Below, piece by piece: positions 1 through 4,846 of a DNA stretch of 25,770 nt. Origin of the DNA: DALYDP01 sp964348685 (GTDB lineage: Bacteria; Patescibacteriota; Gracilibacteria; Peribacterales; Peribacteraceae); contig CAYGDM010000008.1 of assembly GCA_964348685.1 (NCBI GenBank), positions 1-25,770 of the forward strand, written 5' to 3'. Position 1 is the first letter of the stretch; every line of letters begins with the position of its first letter. The translations under genes were made by a program, and so were the position numbers. Under the pieces are notes generated by a model that was not told where the DNA came from, searched no databases, and was given only the letters and a program-made list of their open reading frames with translations.

Positions 1-1
1 G

Positions 2-139
2 CTGCTCTGCGGCGGCACATCCACACAGACCGTTAGCTACGAGTGGGGCGGCCACAACAGCGAATACTGGTGGGTGGAGATACGCCTTAACGGCGCCTTC
101 CACTCCAAGACCCCGTTCGTCGTCAATACGCATAACTAG
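2..139 (+). CDS. C-terminal fragment of an unknown protein
   Basis: An open frame enters from the left edge and ends at a TAG at 137-139, giving 45 residues. The segment is rich in aromatic and polar residues (it includes SYEWGG, EYWWVEIRLNG and a C-terminal VNTHN). This looks like a beta-rich extracellular, cell-wall-binding or phage structural domain, but I do not recognise a family. A perfect stem-loop follows directly, which supports a true gene end. The neighbouring reverse-strand genes look phage-like, so a phage or plasmid origin is likely. The protein is truncated by the window edge, so its full length is unknown. Confidence 0.5.
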   Translation: MLCGGTSTQTVSYEWGGHNSEYWWVEIRLNGAFHSKTPFVVNTHN

Positions 140-151
140 GGTCATACGCCT

Positions 152-179
152 CTAGGGCGGGGGGTCGCCTCCGCCCTAG
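152..179. terminator. Bidirectional stem-loop between convergent genes
   Basis: CTAGGGCGG (152-160) and CCGCCCTAG (171-179) form a perfect 9-bp stem around a 10-nt loop. It lies between the plus-strand fragment ending at 139 and the reverse-strand gene ending at 176, whose stop codon is inside the stem. A short T-rich stretch follows on the plus strand. It is probably a shared terminator. Confidence 0.55.
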
Positions 180-382
180 TCTTTCGACTCCCACCGCTCA
201 CCGCCCTTACCACACACTCCACTGTCGCGCTCGCGGTCGCAGCTCGGCGCCGTCACATGCCCATCCACAGGGTTGGTGTCTAGGGCGTCTGGATGCCTAC
301 ACTCGTGGAATATTACCGAACACACCGCAGGATGTGCTGTTAACACGTCCTTATGCCACTTACAGTCAATGCACAGCTTCAT
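176..382 (-). CDS. Small cysteine-rich phage-type hypothetical protein
   Basis: The 68-residue product opens with MKLCIDCKWHK, has further cysteines in the middle (FHECRHP, APSCDRE), and closes with a CGKGGERWE motif. Small proteins with an N-terminal CxxC, spaced cysteines and a C-terminal CGxxGxxWE signature are common in phages and prophages of Proteobacteria, where they are unannotated. The cysteine pattern suggests metal binding, which is inference. The start overlaps the upstream gene's stop as ATGA (379-382), and an AGAGGGGAG Shine-Dalgarno-like stretch lies just upstream, so translation is probably coupled. The stop codon sits inside the terminator stem. Confidence 0.65.
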   Translation of the reverse strand: MKLCIDCKWHKDVLTAHPAVCSVIFHECRHPDALDTNPVDGHVTAPSCDRERDSGVCGKGGERWESKD

Positions 383-582
383 CGTATTCTCCCCTCTTCA
401 GTGCCAGTAGATAGGGGAGTGCCACTTCTATTACGCTTAAAGCGTAATATAAGCGTGTCACTACTTCCCCCTATCTGAACTAACTCATTTATATTCAAAA
501 ACTTACCGCCAAATGAAAGTAGTGCCACATCAGTGCCATGGCACCACGATGTCACTCTTTCGCCTAACCTTCGCTTATTCAT
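379..582 (-). CDS. Hypothetical 67-residue protein in the phage-like operon
   Basis: I chose the ATG at 582, which overlaps the stop of the AAA ATPase gene by 8 bases (ATGAATAA). The frame ends in a TGA that overlaps the next gene's ATG. The start-stop overlaps at both ends are the main evidence that it is translated. The sequence (begins MNKRRLGERV, ends EEGRIR) matches no family I know. The DNA under it is unusually repetitive, with four copies of AGTGCCA and a near-perfect palindrome, so this stretch may instead be a regulatory or replication region that happens to be open. A longer form starting at 639 would overlap the ATPase gene more deeply. Confidence 0.4.
   Translation of the reverse strand: MNKRRLGERVTSWCHGTDVALLSFGGKFLNINELVQIGGSSDTLILRFKRNRSGTPLSTGTEEGRIR
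391..544. repeat. AGTGCCA heptamer cluster with palindromes
   Basis: AGTGCCA occurs at 400-406, 418-424, 521-527 and 532-538. Variants of the type TGTCACT lie between and after them. The last copy is part of a perfect 12-bp palindrome, GTGCCATGGCAC (533-544). Between the pairs is a 9-bp inverted repeat, ATTACGCTT / AAGCGTAAT (430-438 and 440-448), with a one-base centre. The block lies just downstream of a RepA-like ATPase gene. Iterons of a plasmid or phage origin, or operator sites, would both fit; the sequence does not decide between them. Confidence 0.45.
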
Positions 583-1615
583 CAGATTCCTCGGCCAAAT
601 CGACATTTGACGGAGTGGCGAAATAGCGGCCAGTGTCATCGCGGTAGATGTCGGAGTCGCGCATCAACTGCTTCACACGTCGGAAGAATGTGCGCTTGGG
701 CATTTGTGCGAGGAATTGCCACTCGCGTGTGGTGAGCCCGTCTCCATGAGAGCCCAGCAGTGTCAGCATGTCCACCTTACGCATGAAGGTGGTCTTAGGT
801 GCGCCCGACTCACCTTTAACGGGCAGCTCGGCGCATATCAACACGATGGACGCAGTGTCTTCCACGTCTTCGTGCCGGAGCCCGATGGGGTCAGCCGCCT
901 TGGCGTCTCGCTGTTTCACACAGTCAAGGCGTAGTAGACCCTTATGCCTCGGCACAGGGTCGAGAAAGTAGAGTGCCCCCACTGTGCCTCGAAAGCTCGT
1001 ATGTCCCCGTTCCCGTATACCAGTTGCATTCTTGTGGTGGACAATCAACACGGTTGCACCGTATATGCTCACCCACCGTTCGGCTTCGGCCAGGAACGCA
1101 TCCATGGCCATGTTGCCATTTTCATCGCCGCCTATGACGCGAGCTAAGGTGTCAATGACCACTAAGCCCGGCCGCACCCGTAGCTCATCTTCCACCCGCT
1201 CAAACAGGGCCTCATGTGTCTCGTCGCCGGGGCTCATGATGATACGCCCCTTCGTCAGCCCGAAGCTGGCATCATAAGGCGCGATATCGTGGTGGCGGAG
1301 CCACGCATCCGCGCGTATCTTCAGTCCGCTGTGCCCCTCAGCCGCCACATACAGCACGAACTGGCGGTCCACCGGGTGCCCGAGCCATGGTGTGCCGGTG
1401 GCCACGCACAGTGCCCAGTCCAACGCTAGCATAGACTTGCCCACACCAGGAGGGCCAACCAGGCCGACAATGGCGGCCTTCGGTATCAGACCCGGTATAA
1501 GCCACTCCGGGTCAGGGAATGCCAATAGCTGGTCAAGACTGTATATGACTGCCCGCCCGTCATAGGCGTCTGGATTAGTTAGGCTGAACTTGAACGAACT
1601 CGGACGTGAACCCAT
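575..1615 (-). CDS. RepA-like AAA ATPase (AAA_25 type)
   Basis: The 346-residue protein has a Walker A motif GPPGVGKS near residues 53-60, an AAEG segment after the next strand, a Walker B stretch LVVIDTLA near 150, and a sensor-like strand VLIVHHKN. This order is that of the RepA/DnaB-like hexameric helicase group (AAA_25), found in plasmid replication proteins and phage primase-helicase modules. The C-terminal 80 residues (LTTREWQFLAQMPKRTFFRR) look like a winged-helix DNA-binding domain. It is the first of three overlapping reverse-strand genes. A run of G just before the ATG is the only Shine-Dalgarno-like feature. It probably acts in replication of a phage or plasmid. Confidence 0.8.
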   Translation of the reverse strand: MGSRPSSFKFSLTNPDAYDGRAVIYSLDQLLAFPDPEWLIPGLIPKAAIVGLVGPPGVGKSMLALDWALCVATGTPWLGHPVDRQFVLYVAAEGHSGLKIRADAWLRHHDIAPYDASFGLTKGRIIMSPGDETHEALFERVEDELRVRPGLVVIDTLARVIGGDENGNMAMDAFLAEAERWVSIYGATVLIVHHKNATGIRERGHTSFRGTVGALYFLDPVPRHKGLLRLDCVKQRDAKAADPIGLRHEDVEDTASIVLICAELPVKGESGAPKTTFMRKVDMLTLLGSHGDGLTTREWQFLAQMPKRTFFRRVKQLMRDSDIYRDDTGRYFATPSNVDLAEESDE

Positions 1616-1654
1616 CGACCCCCCGTATACTGTCTACACGGCGACCGCCGCGAT

Positions 1655-1885
1655 TCAGTTCATGAGCCGCTGCTGCCGAAGTTTCACTGCGGCAATGGCA
1701 GTGCGCTCCATCTCTGTGACCTGCAATAGCTCCACTGGCGTGTATGGCTCCCATCCATGGGCCCGCCGCACCCAGTCCGCCACTTCCAGCAGGGCTTGAT
1801 AGGTCAGTTCATCAGCGCCGCCCACGTCACAGGCGGCGAATACCAGAATCAAGTCTTCGCATCGGGTCTTGAGGGGGGTGCTCAT
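1655..1885 (-). CDS. Hypothetical 76-residue protein
   Basis: I took the ATG at 1885 (MSTPLKTRCEDL). An alternative frame begins at an ATG at 1921, on the other side of the N gap, but reading through the gap is not meaningful because the true gap length is unknown. The product is probably all alpha-helical (LTYQALLEVADWVRRAHG, then VELLQVTEMERTAIAAVKL). It ends 39 bases before the ATPase start and runs in the same direction. No family recognised. Its position suggests a small accessory protein of the same phage or plasmid operon. Confidence 0.5.
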   Translation of the reverse strand: MSTPLKTRCEDLILVFAACDVGGADELTYQALLEVADWVRRAHGWEPYTPVELLQVTEMERTAIAAVKLRQQRLMN

Positions 1886-1896
1886 GGGCACTACCT

Positions 1897-1906
1897 NNNN
1901 NNNNNN
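1897..1906. other. Assembly gap (10 N)
   Basis: Ten undefined bases join two contigs. The round number suggests a placeholder rather than a measured length. Reverse-strand frames are open on both sides, so part of one or two genes is missing here. Confidence 0.98.
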
Positions 1907-2129
1907 GCTTATTGCTGCCATCTCGGCTCACCTTCTGTCCCTCGTCGGACAGGTGGTAGGCCACCCGCTCAAACTGTCGGCAGCAGAACTCCTCAAATGC
2001 CTCTAGGACCGCCTCACGGCGCTTCTGGACGTCAATCGGCCGCCCGCCCTGCCTACCCCTTGGTTTGGGCCATGGCTTCGTCCAGCGGGCACGTGGGGCA
2101 TACTTATGGAACCGTCTCACTTCGGCCAC
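1907..2129 (-). CDS. Hypothetical basic protein, 3' end lost in the gap
   Basis: The frame starts at a GTG (2129) preceded by AAGGGGG at a good Shine-Dalgarno distance, and runs into the N gap after about 74 codons. The N-terminal half is strongly basic and proline-rich (YAPRARWTKPWPKPRGRQGG); the rest is helical (KRREAVLEAFEEFCCRQFER). It could be a small DNA-binding protein, but I do not recognise it. The 11 bases CTTCAGTGCCA (plus strand, 2138-2148) upstream of its start also precede the cysteine-rich gene at 176-382 (396-406), which ties this segment to the phage-like block on the other side of the gap. A second ATG at 1921 with AGGTGAG upstream may start the next gene. Confidence 0.45.
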
Positions 2130-2133
2130 AGAT

Positions 2134-2148
2134 CCCCCTTCAGTGCCA
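2134..2148 (-). promoter_or_regulatory. TGGCACTGAAGGGGG translation-start element
   Basis: On the reverse strand TGGCACTGAAGGGGG lies just before the GTG start at 2129. A near copy, TGGCACTGAAGAGGGG, precedes the ATG start at 382. It combines the repeated TGGCACT heptamer with a purine-rich ribosome-binding site. Whether the heptamer has a regulatory role is inference. Confidence 0.35.
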
Positions 2149-2172
2149 ACCCGAACACCACCCCACCCACCC

Positions 2173-2430
2173 ATGCCTCCCAACCACAATCAGAACCGCC
2201 AGCAGAAGAACCAGAACCGCGGCGACCCGCGCTCGAAGAAATGCGAGTTCTGCGAGAAGGAAGTCCCGTACATCGATTACAAGGACTACCCGGCGATGAA
2301 GCCGTTCATCGATTACTTCGGCAATATCCGCGCCCGCTACTACAGCGGCGCGTGCCTCAAGCACCAGAAGATGCTCCGCCTCGCCGTCGAGCGCGCGCGC
2401 TTCATGGCCTTCCTCGCGTACCGCAAGTAA
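2173..2430 (+). CDS. rpsR: 30S ribosomal protein bS18
   Basis: The 85-residue product has the S18 core in order: CEFC, then IDYKD, the FIDYFGNIRARYYSGACLKHQ segment, and the C-terminal RARFMAFLAYRK helix. S18 binds S6 on the platform of the small subunit. Cysteines 24 and 27 with C61 and H64 (CxxC and CxxH) form the zinc-ribbon version of the protein. The start is placed at the ATG directly before the basic tail, where most S18 proteins begin. The upstream sequence is C/A-rich (CACCCCACCCACCC) with no Shine-Dalgarno site. The usual upstream partners rpsF and ssb are absent; phage-like DNA is found instead, which suggests a chimeric join or an insertion. A strong terminator follows. Confidence 0.95.
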   Translation: MPPNHNQNRQQKNQNRGDPRSKKCEFCEKEVPYIDYKDYPAMKPFIDYFGNIRARYYSGACLKHQKMLRLAVERARFMAFLAYRK

Positions 2431-2453
2431 TCGCGATTCTTCCATTGATACCG

Positions 2454-2478
2454 AAAGGGCACCGAGAGGTGCCTTTTT
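2454..2478 (+). terminator. Rho-independent terminator of rpsR
   Basis: AAAGGGCACC pairs with GGTGCCTTTT (one G-U pair) around a GAGA loop, followed by a T run (2474-2478). It ends 48 bases after the rpsR stop. Confidence 0.85.
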
Positions 2479-2492
2479 CGTGCTACGCAATC

Positions 2493-2521
2493 TTGACCTT
2501 CTCCTCCATCGGAGATCTACT
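2493..2521 (+). promoter_or_regulatory. Promoter of the first island gene
   Basis: TTGACC (2493-2498), a 17-bp spacer and TCTACT (2516-2521). The same hexamers with the same 17-bp spacing stand before the paralogous gene at 3299, although the spacers differ. That conservation makes it a credible sigma-70 type promoter. Confidence 0.65.
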
Positions 2522-2523
2522 AT

Positions 2524-2598
2524 CCGACCGTTCCTTGGCAGCATCATCGCTTTCCCTGGGTGAGCCCTCACGGTGAGGGTTCGCGCGAGGAAAGTCGG
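2524..2598 (+). promoter_or_regulatory. Structured 5' leader, copy A
   Basis: This transcribed leader aligns without gaps to 3191-3265. Over 2514-2598 and 3181-3265 I count about 69 identities in 85 positions by hand. Bases 2560-2570 pair with 2574-2584 as an 11-bp hairpin with a CGG loop. CCGAC (2524-2528) can pair with GTCGG (2594-2598), and TTCCTT (2531-2536) with GAGGAA (2587-2592), closing the whole element. Between copies, T-A 2568/2576 becomes C-G and T-G 2561/2583 becomes A-T, so base pairing is kept while the sequence changes. It matches no riboswitch class I know. Confidence 0.6.
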
Positions 2599-2622
2599 AC
2601 GATTTTACGGGAAGGATATGGC

Positions 2623-3081
2623 ATGAAACTCATGTATGGCGACAAGGTTTTTCGCGTGAGTGTCGCTGGTCCAGCGAAGACCCACGCGACGATCGGTCTG
2701 TTTCTGGGGTTGTTCGGGGGAGGTATGGATCCGAAAGTTTGGACATTCGATAAAGCGGAAACGAAGCTCGCGGCCGCATGTCTCGGGATGACGCATGCGA
2801 GCGTCGCGGAACTCATCGTTCCCGGACGATCGATGATTTTTCCCATTATGGACGGTGACGATTTCCGCCTGTTCCACACGTGGGATTACGCGTGGCTTCA
2901 GGTCGAAAAGACAAAATCCGCGCGGCTCGTGTCGGTTTGCCTCGGGCGCAACACGGTCGCACGTGGCGAAGCGTTCGTGAACGCGATGAGCGGTGCACGG
3001 ACGTTCGAGGTACGGCAGGGTGTCGAGTGGCAGAAGGTGTCGGGGGAGGAGCTCATCGCGTATCTCAAAAAGAATCCATGA
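2623..3081 (+). CDS. Island hypothetical protein A (paralog of 3299-3769)
   Basis: This 152-residue protein has no recognised domain. The start at 2623 is supported by GGGAAGGA six bases upstream. It has one hydrophobic, glycine-rich stretch near the N terminus (IGLFLGLFGGG) but no clear signal peptide. It shares a spaced pattern with the next gene: an FRVSV/FRLLL opening, a central PGRSMIFPIMDGDDF versus TSLLFTIDDGDVL segment, a following arginine-valine strand, and a C-terminal WQKVSGEELIAYL versus WEDVDVLALKNYI helix. The two are therefore probably diverged duplicates. It is monocistronic, with its own promoter, structured leader and terminator. The function is unknown. Confidence 0.75.
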   Translation: MKLMYGDKVFRVSVAGPAKTHATIGLFLGLFGGGMDPKVWTFDKAETKLAAACLGMTHASVAELIVPGRSMIFPIMDGDDFRLFHTWDYAWLQVEKTKSARLVSVCLGRNTVARGEAFVNAMSGARTFEVRQGVEWQKVSGEELIAYLKKNP

Positions 3082-3113
3082 TGATTTCATGGCTGATCGT
3101 CCGACAATCTCTG

Positions 3114-3145
3114 AGCCGCCGGTCCTATGGATCGGCGGCTTTTTT
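3114..3145 (+). terminator. Rho-independent terminator of island gene A
   Basis: AGCCGCCGGTCC (3114-3125) pairs with GGATCGGCGGCT (3129-3140) around TAT, with one G-U pair, followed by a T run to 3145. The left arm, up to GGTC, is identical to that of the terminator at 3799. Confidence 0.9.
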
Positions 3146-3159
3146 CATGCCAAGCGGAC

Positions 3160-3188
3160 TTGACCCACACCCACGGCTGGGATCTACT
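3160..3188 (+). promoter_or_regulatory. Promoter of the second island gene
   Basis: TTGACC (3160-3165), 17-bp spacer, TCTACT (3183-3188). The hexamers and spacing are identical to the promoter at 2493-2521. Confidence 0.65.
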
Positions 3189-3190
3189 GT

Positions 3191-3265
3191 CCGTCCGATC
3201 CTTGGCACCACGTTCGCTTTCCCTGGGAGAGCCCCTACCGCGGGGGTTCTCATGAGGAAAGTCGG
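3191..3265 (+). promoter_or_regulatory. Structured 5' leader, copy B
   Basis: Second copy of the leader at 2524-2598. GAGAGCCCC (3227-3235) pairs with GGGGTTCTC (3243-3251). TCCTT (3199-3203) and CCGA (3195-3198) can pair with AGGA and TCGG of the invariant GAGGAAAGTCGG block (3254-3265). The CGCTTTCCCTGGG and CCTTGGCA blocks are unchanged between copies. Confidence 0.6.
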
Positions 3266-3302
3266 TAGTCATTTTTTTCGTACTAGAGGACACATATCAT
3301 GA
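3252..3302 (+). CDS. Possible 16-codon leader ORF before island gene B
   Basis: An ATG at 3252 opens a frame of 16 codons (MRKVGSHFF...) whose TGA overlaps the ATG of the next gene as ATGA (3299-3302). It begins inside the 3' part of the structured leader. Copy A has no ATG at the matching place, so this could be chance. If translated, it could couple ribosome flow through the leader to the main gene. Confidence 0.2.
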   Translation: MRKVGSHFFRTRGHIS

Positions 3303-3769
3303 ATGAACGTCGTATGTTTCGCCTTCTTCTTTCCAAGGAAGCGGCGCCAGGGATCGTTGGGCAACTTATTTCGCTTTTACCTCCCGGTAGTCCGCGGTCG
3401 TGGATCGCGACGGACAGGCAGGTTGCCATCACCGCCGGGGTAATGGGATGCGCGCTCCCGGCCGCCCGTGCCTTCCTGAAGACGGCATGCGGACCGATCG
3501 GCACCAGTCTTCTCTTCACGATCGACGACGGGGACGTTCTATCGTTCGGTCATCTGCGCGAGCCTCTCACAGTGCAGGTAAAGAGAGAAGAATTGAGACG
3601 CATCGTGGACGTGAACTACGGCGATCGAGCGTTTTGGGGATCTATGCTGAAGTTCGCCTATGCGTTACCGCTGGGCATCCGCATCCAATTGTCGCGTGCG
3701 AAAGGTGAGTGGGAGGATGTCGACGTGCTCGCGTTGAAAAACTATATCAACGGCCGAAACATTCTGTAG
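3299..3769 (+). CDS. Island hypothetical protein B (paralog of 2623-3081)
   Basis: This 156-residue protein starts at the ATG at 3299, eight bases after AGAGGA. It contains an alanine-rich helix (VMGCALPAARAFLK) and an acidic IDDGD turn in the middle, and ends in an amphipathic helix (VLALKNYING). The order of these elements matches protein A, which has FPIMDGDD and ELIAYLKKN at the same places, so I infer a distant paralog of the same length. No catalytic motif, signal peptide or membrane segment is evident. It has its own promoter, structured leader and terminator, all matching those of protein A. This suggests that the complete cassette was duplicated and only the coding part diverged strongly. 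Confidence 0.75.
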   Translation: MNERRMFRLLLSKEAAPGIVGQLISLLPPGSPRSWIATDRQVAITAGVMGCALPAARAFLKTACGPIGTSLLFTIDDGDVLSFGHLREPLTVQVKREELRRIVDVNYGDRAFWGSMLKFAYALPLGIRIQLSRAKGEWEDVDVLALKNYINGRNIL

Positions 3770-3798
3770 AGACATCGGACTACCGACTGTTTCCATCA

Positions 3799-3827
3799 AG
3801 CCGCCGGTCCAACGATCGGCGGCTTTT
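3799..3827 (+). terminator. Rho-independent terminator of island gene B
   Basis: AGCCGCCGGTC (3799-3809) pairs with GATCGGCGGCT (3814-3824) around CAAC, followed by TTTT. The stem matches that of the terminator at 3114. Confidence 0.9.
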
Positions 3828-3847
3828 GCTTGCCGTTTTTTCGATGT

Positions 3848-3880
3848 TTGACACATGTACGTTCCATAGCAGAGTATGGA
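3848..3880 (+). promoter_or_regulatory. Possible promoter of the receiver-like gene
   Basis: A perfect TTGACA (3848-3853) is followed by GAGTAT at 18 bp or TATGGA at 21 bp. No -10 hexamer at the ideal distance is convincing, so only the -35 is clear. The structured leader of the two preceding genes is absent. Confidence 0.35.
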
Positions 3881-3931
3881 TGCAGGTTTTTTGTCCCTTA
3901 CACACCATCGTTCCTCAAAGGAGTACGACGA

Positions 3932-4429
3932 ATGGACGTAAACAGACGCGTGTTGATCATCGACAATGATCCGGATTTCCTCTGGCTCGCCACGATCTTG
4001 TTGCTTGAAAAAAAATTCCCGACGTGGGCAATCCTCATCGGGGAAGATGACGCTGCATTGCGTTCTCCCGACCTCGCGATGCTGGCGTTCATGGCCCGCA
4101 GCGACGTCCCCCTACGGTCCGACAGGCAGTCAGGCAGGATCAGCCGCAGCATGAATACCTTCACGGTCGGCCGCTCTCGATCCCTCGATCGCGTCGTCGC
4201 CGCCGTCCGGGAATTTCAACCTGGTACGATCGTCATCGATCACTTTTTCGGAGAGGTCGGGTTTTCGGGCATCGACATCGTGCAGGCCACTCACCTGGAG
4301 AACGTATCGCTCATTGGCACGTGCACGACGGAAAAGCAGCTGTATTGCGGTTGCGTGTTCGATCAAAAACGCGATTTCTCCCTCTTAATCGATTCAAGCA
4401 GGAAGGCCTTCCTCGCGTTGTTCCGGTAG
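3932..4429 (+). CDS. Response-regulator receiver-like protein
   Basis: The 165-residue protein begins MDVNRRVLIIDNDPDF. That matches the first strand of a CheY-type receiver domain with its acidic pair (D11, D13). A later strand-turn, TIVIDHFFGEVGFSGIDIV, resembles the phospho-acceptor strand (D103 or D115) and the following loop; VSLIGT (to T130) resembles the fourth strand. The spacing between the first acidic pair and the putative acceptor is about 90 residues, roughly double the usual, so residues 40-90 would be an insertion. No output domain follows. AAAGGAG lies eight bases before the chosen ATG. Whether it is phosphorylated is unknown, and no histidine kinase is nearby. Confidence 0.55.
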   Translation: MDVNRRVLIIDNDPDFLWLATILLLEKKFPTWAILIGEDDAALRSPDLAMLAFMARSDVPLRSDRQSGRISRSMNTFTVGRSRSLDRVVAAVREFQPGTIVIDHFFGEVGFSGIDIVQATHLENVSLIGTCTTEKQLYCGCVFDQKRDFSLLIDSSRKAFLALFR

Positions 4430-4453
4430 CTCCCCATGGAATGGTGAATCACG

Positions 4454-4485
4454 AGCCTCAGACGTATCAACGTCCGGGGCTTTTT
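4454..4485 (+). terminator. Rho-independent terminator of the receiver-like gene
   Basis: AGCCTCAGACGT (4454-4465) pairs with ACGTCCGGGGCT (4470-4481) with one G-U pair and one mismatch, followed by TTTTT (4481-4485). Confidence 0.8.
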
Positions 4486-4495
4486 CTCGTGCACC

Positions 4496-4759
4496 TTACA
4501 CCAGTCGCTGTTCGCGGATCGGTGGGAACAATGTGCGCTCGTCCGTGACGAATAATTCGCCGGTGTCCGTGTCGCGTAAGCCGCGCATGTTGGGAACGGC
4601 GCCGTTTGCGCGTTCCATTCTGCGTCCGGAAATCATCAACTGTTTGAACTCTGCCGCATCGACCATGCGCGCCGCGATGTTTTGGGCGACACGCGCTTGC
4701 TCCGGTGTTTCGGCAGCAGTTACGTTCAGTTGGCTATCGTGTTGTTCCAGCTTGGTCAT
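4496..4759 (-). CDS. Hypothetical 87-residue protein
   Basis: A small, polar protein with a predicted helical N-terminal half (TPEQARVAQNIAARMVDAAE) and a C-terminal part with GLRDTDTGELFVTDE. No transmembrane segment or signal peptide, and no family recognised. There is no Shine-Dalgarno site. Instead, a pyrimidine tract, TTTCTTCCCCCTGCTCC, directly precedes the ATG, similar to the tract before ndk. The gene is convergent with the receiver-like gene, whose terminator lies between them. Confidence 0.55.
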   Translation of the reverse strand: MTKLEQHDSQLNVTAAETPEQARVAQNIAARMVDAAEFKQLMISGRRMERANGAVPNMRGLRDTDTGELFVTDERTLFPPIREQRLV

Positions 4760-4785
4760 GGAGCAGGGGGAAGAAAGCCCGCCTA

Positions 4786-4802
4786 GCCTGATGCAATCAG
4801 GC
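4786..4802. terminator. Stem-loop downstream of the anchored protein gene
   Basis: GCCTGAT (4786-4792) and ATCAGGC (4796-4802) form a 7-bp hairpin with a 3-nt loop. On the reverse strand it follows the 4847-5617 gene and precedes a short T-containing stretch. It may be a weak terminator for that gene. Confidence 0.3.
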
Positions 4803-4846
4803 GTCGTCGGTCAACACGCGTGGCCGCTTTCATGATTCGGCCTGCT

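Noticed and set aside
1655..1921. Reading a single protein through the N gap.
   Set aside because: The gap length is a placeholder, so frame across it has no meaning.
2574..2590. GGGTTCG stretch resembling a tRNA T-arm.
   Set aside because: No acceptor, D or anticodon arm can be folded around it; it belongs to the leader hairpin.
2587..2598. GAGGAAAGTCGG resembles the conserved GAGGAAAGTCCGG block near the 5' end of RNase P RNA.
   Set aside because: Nothing else of RNase P RNA is present; the block is followed by coding sequence, and it occurs twice in the same small leader.
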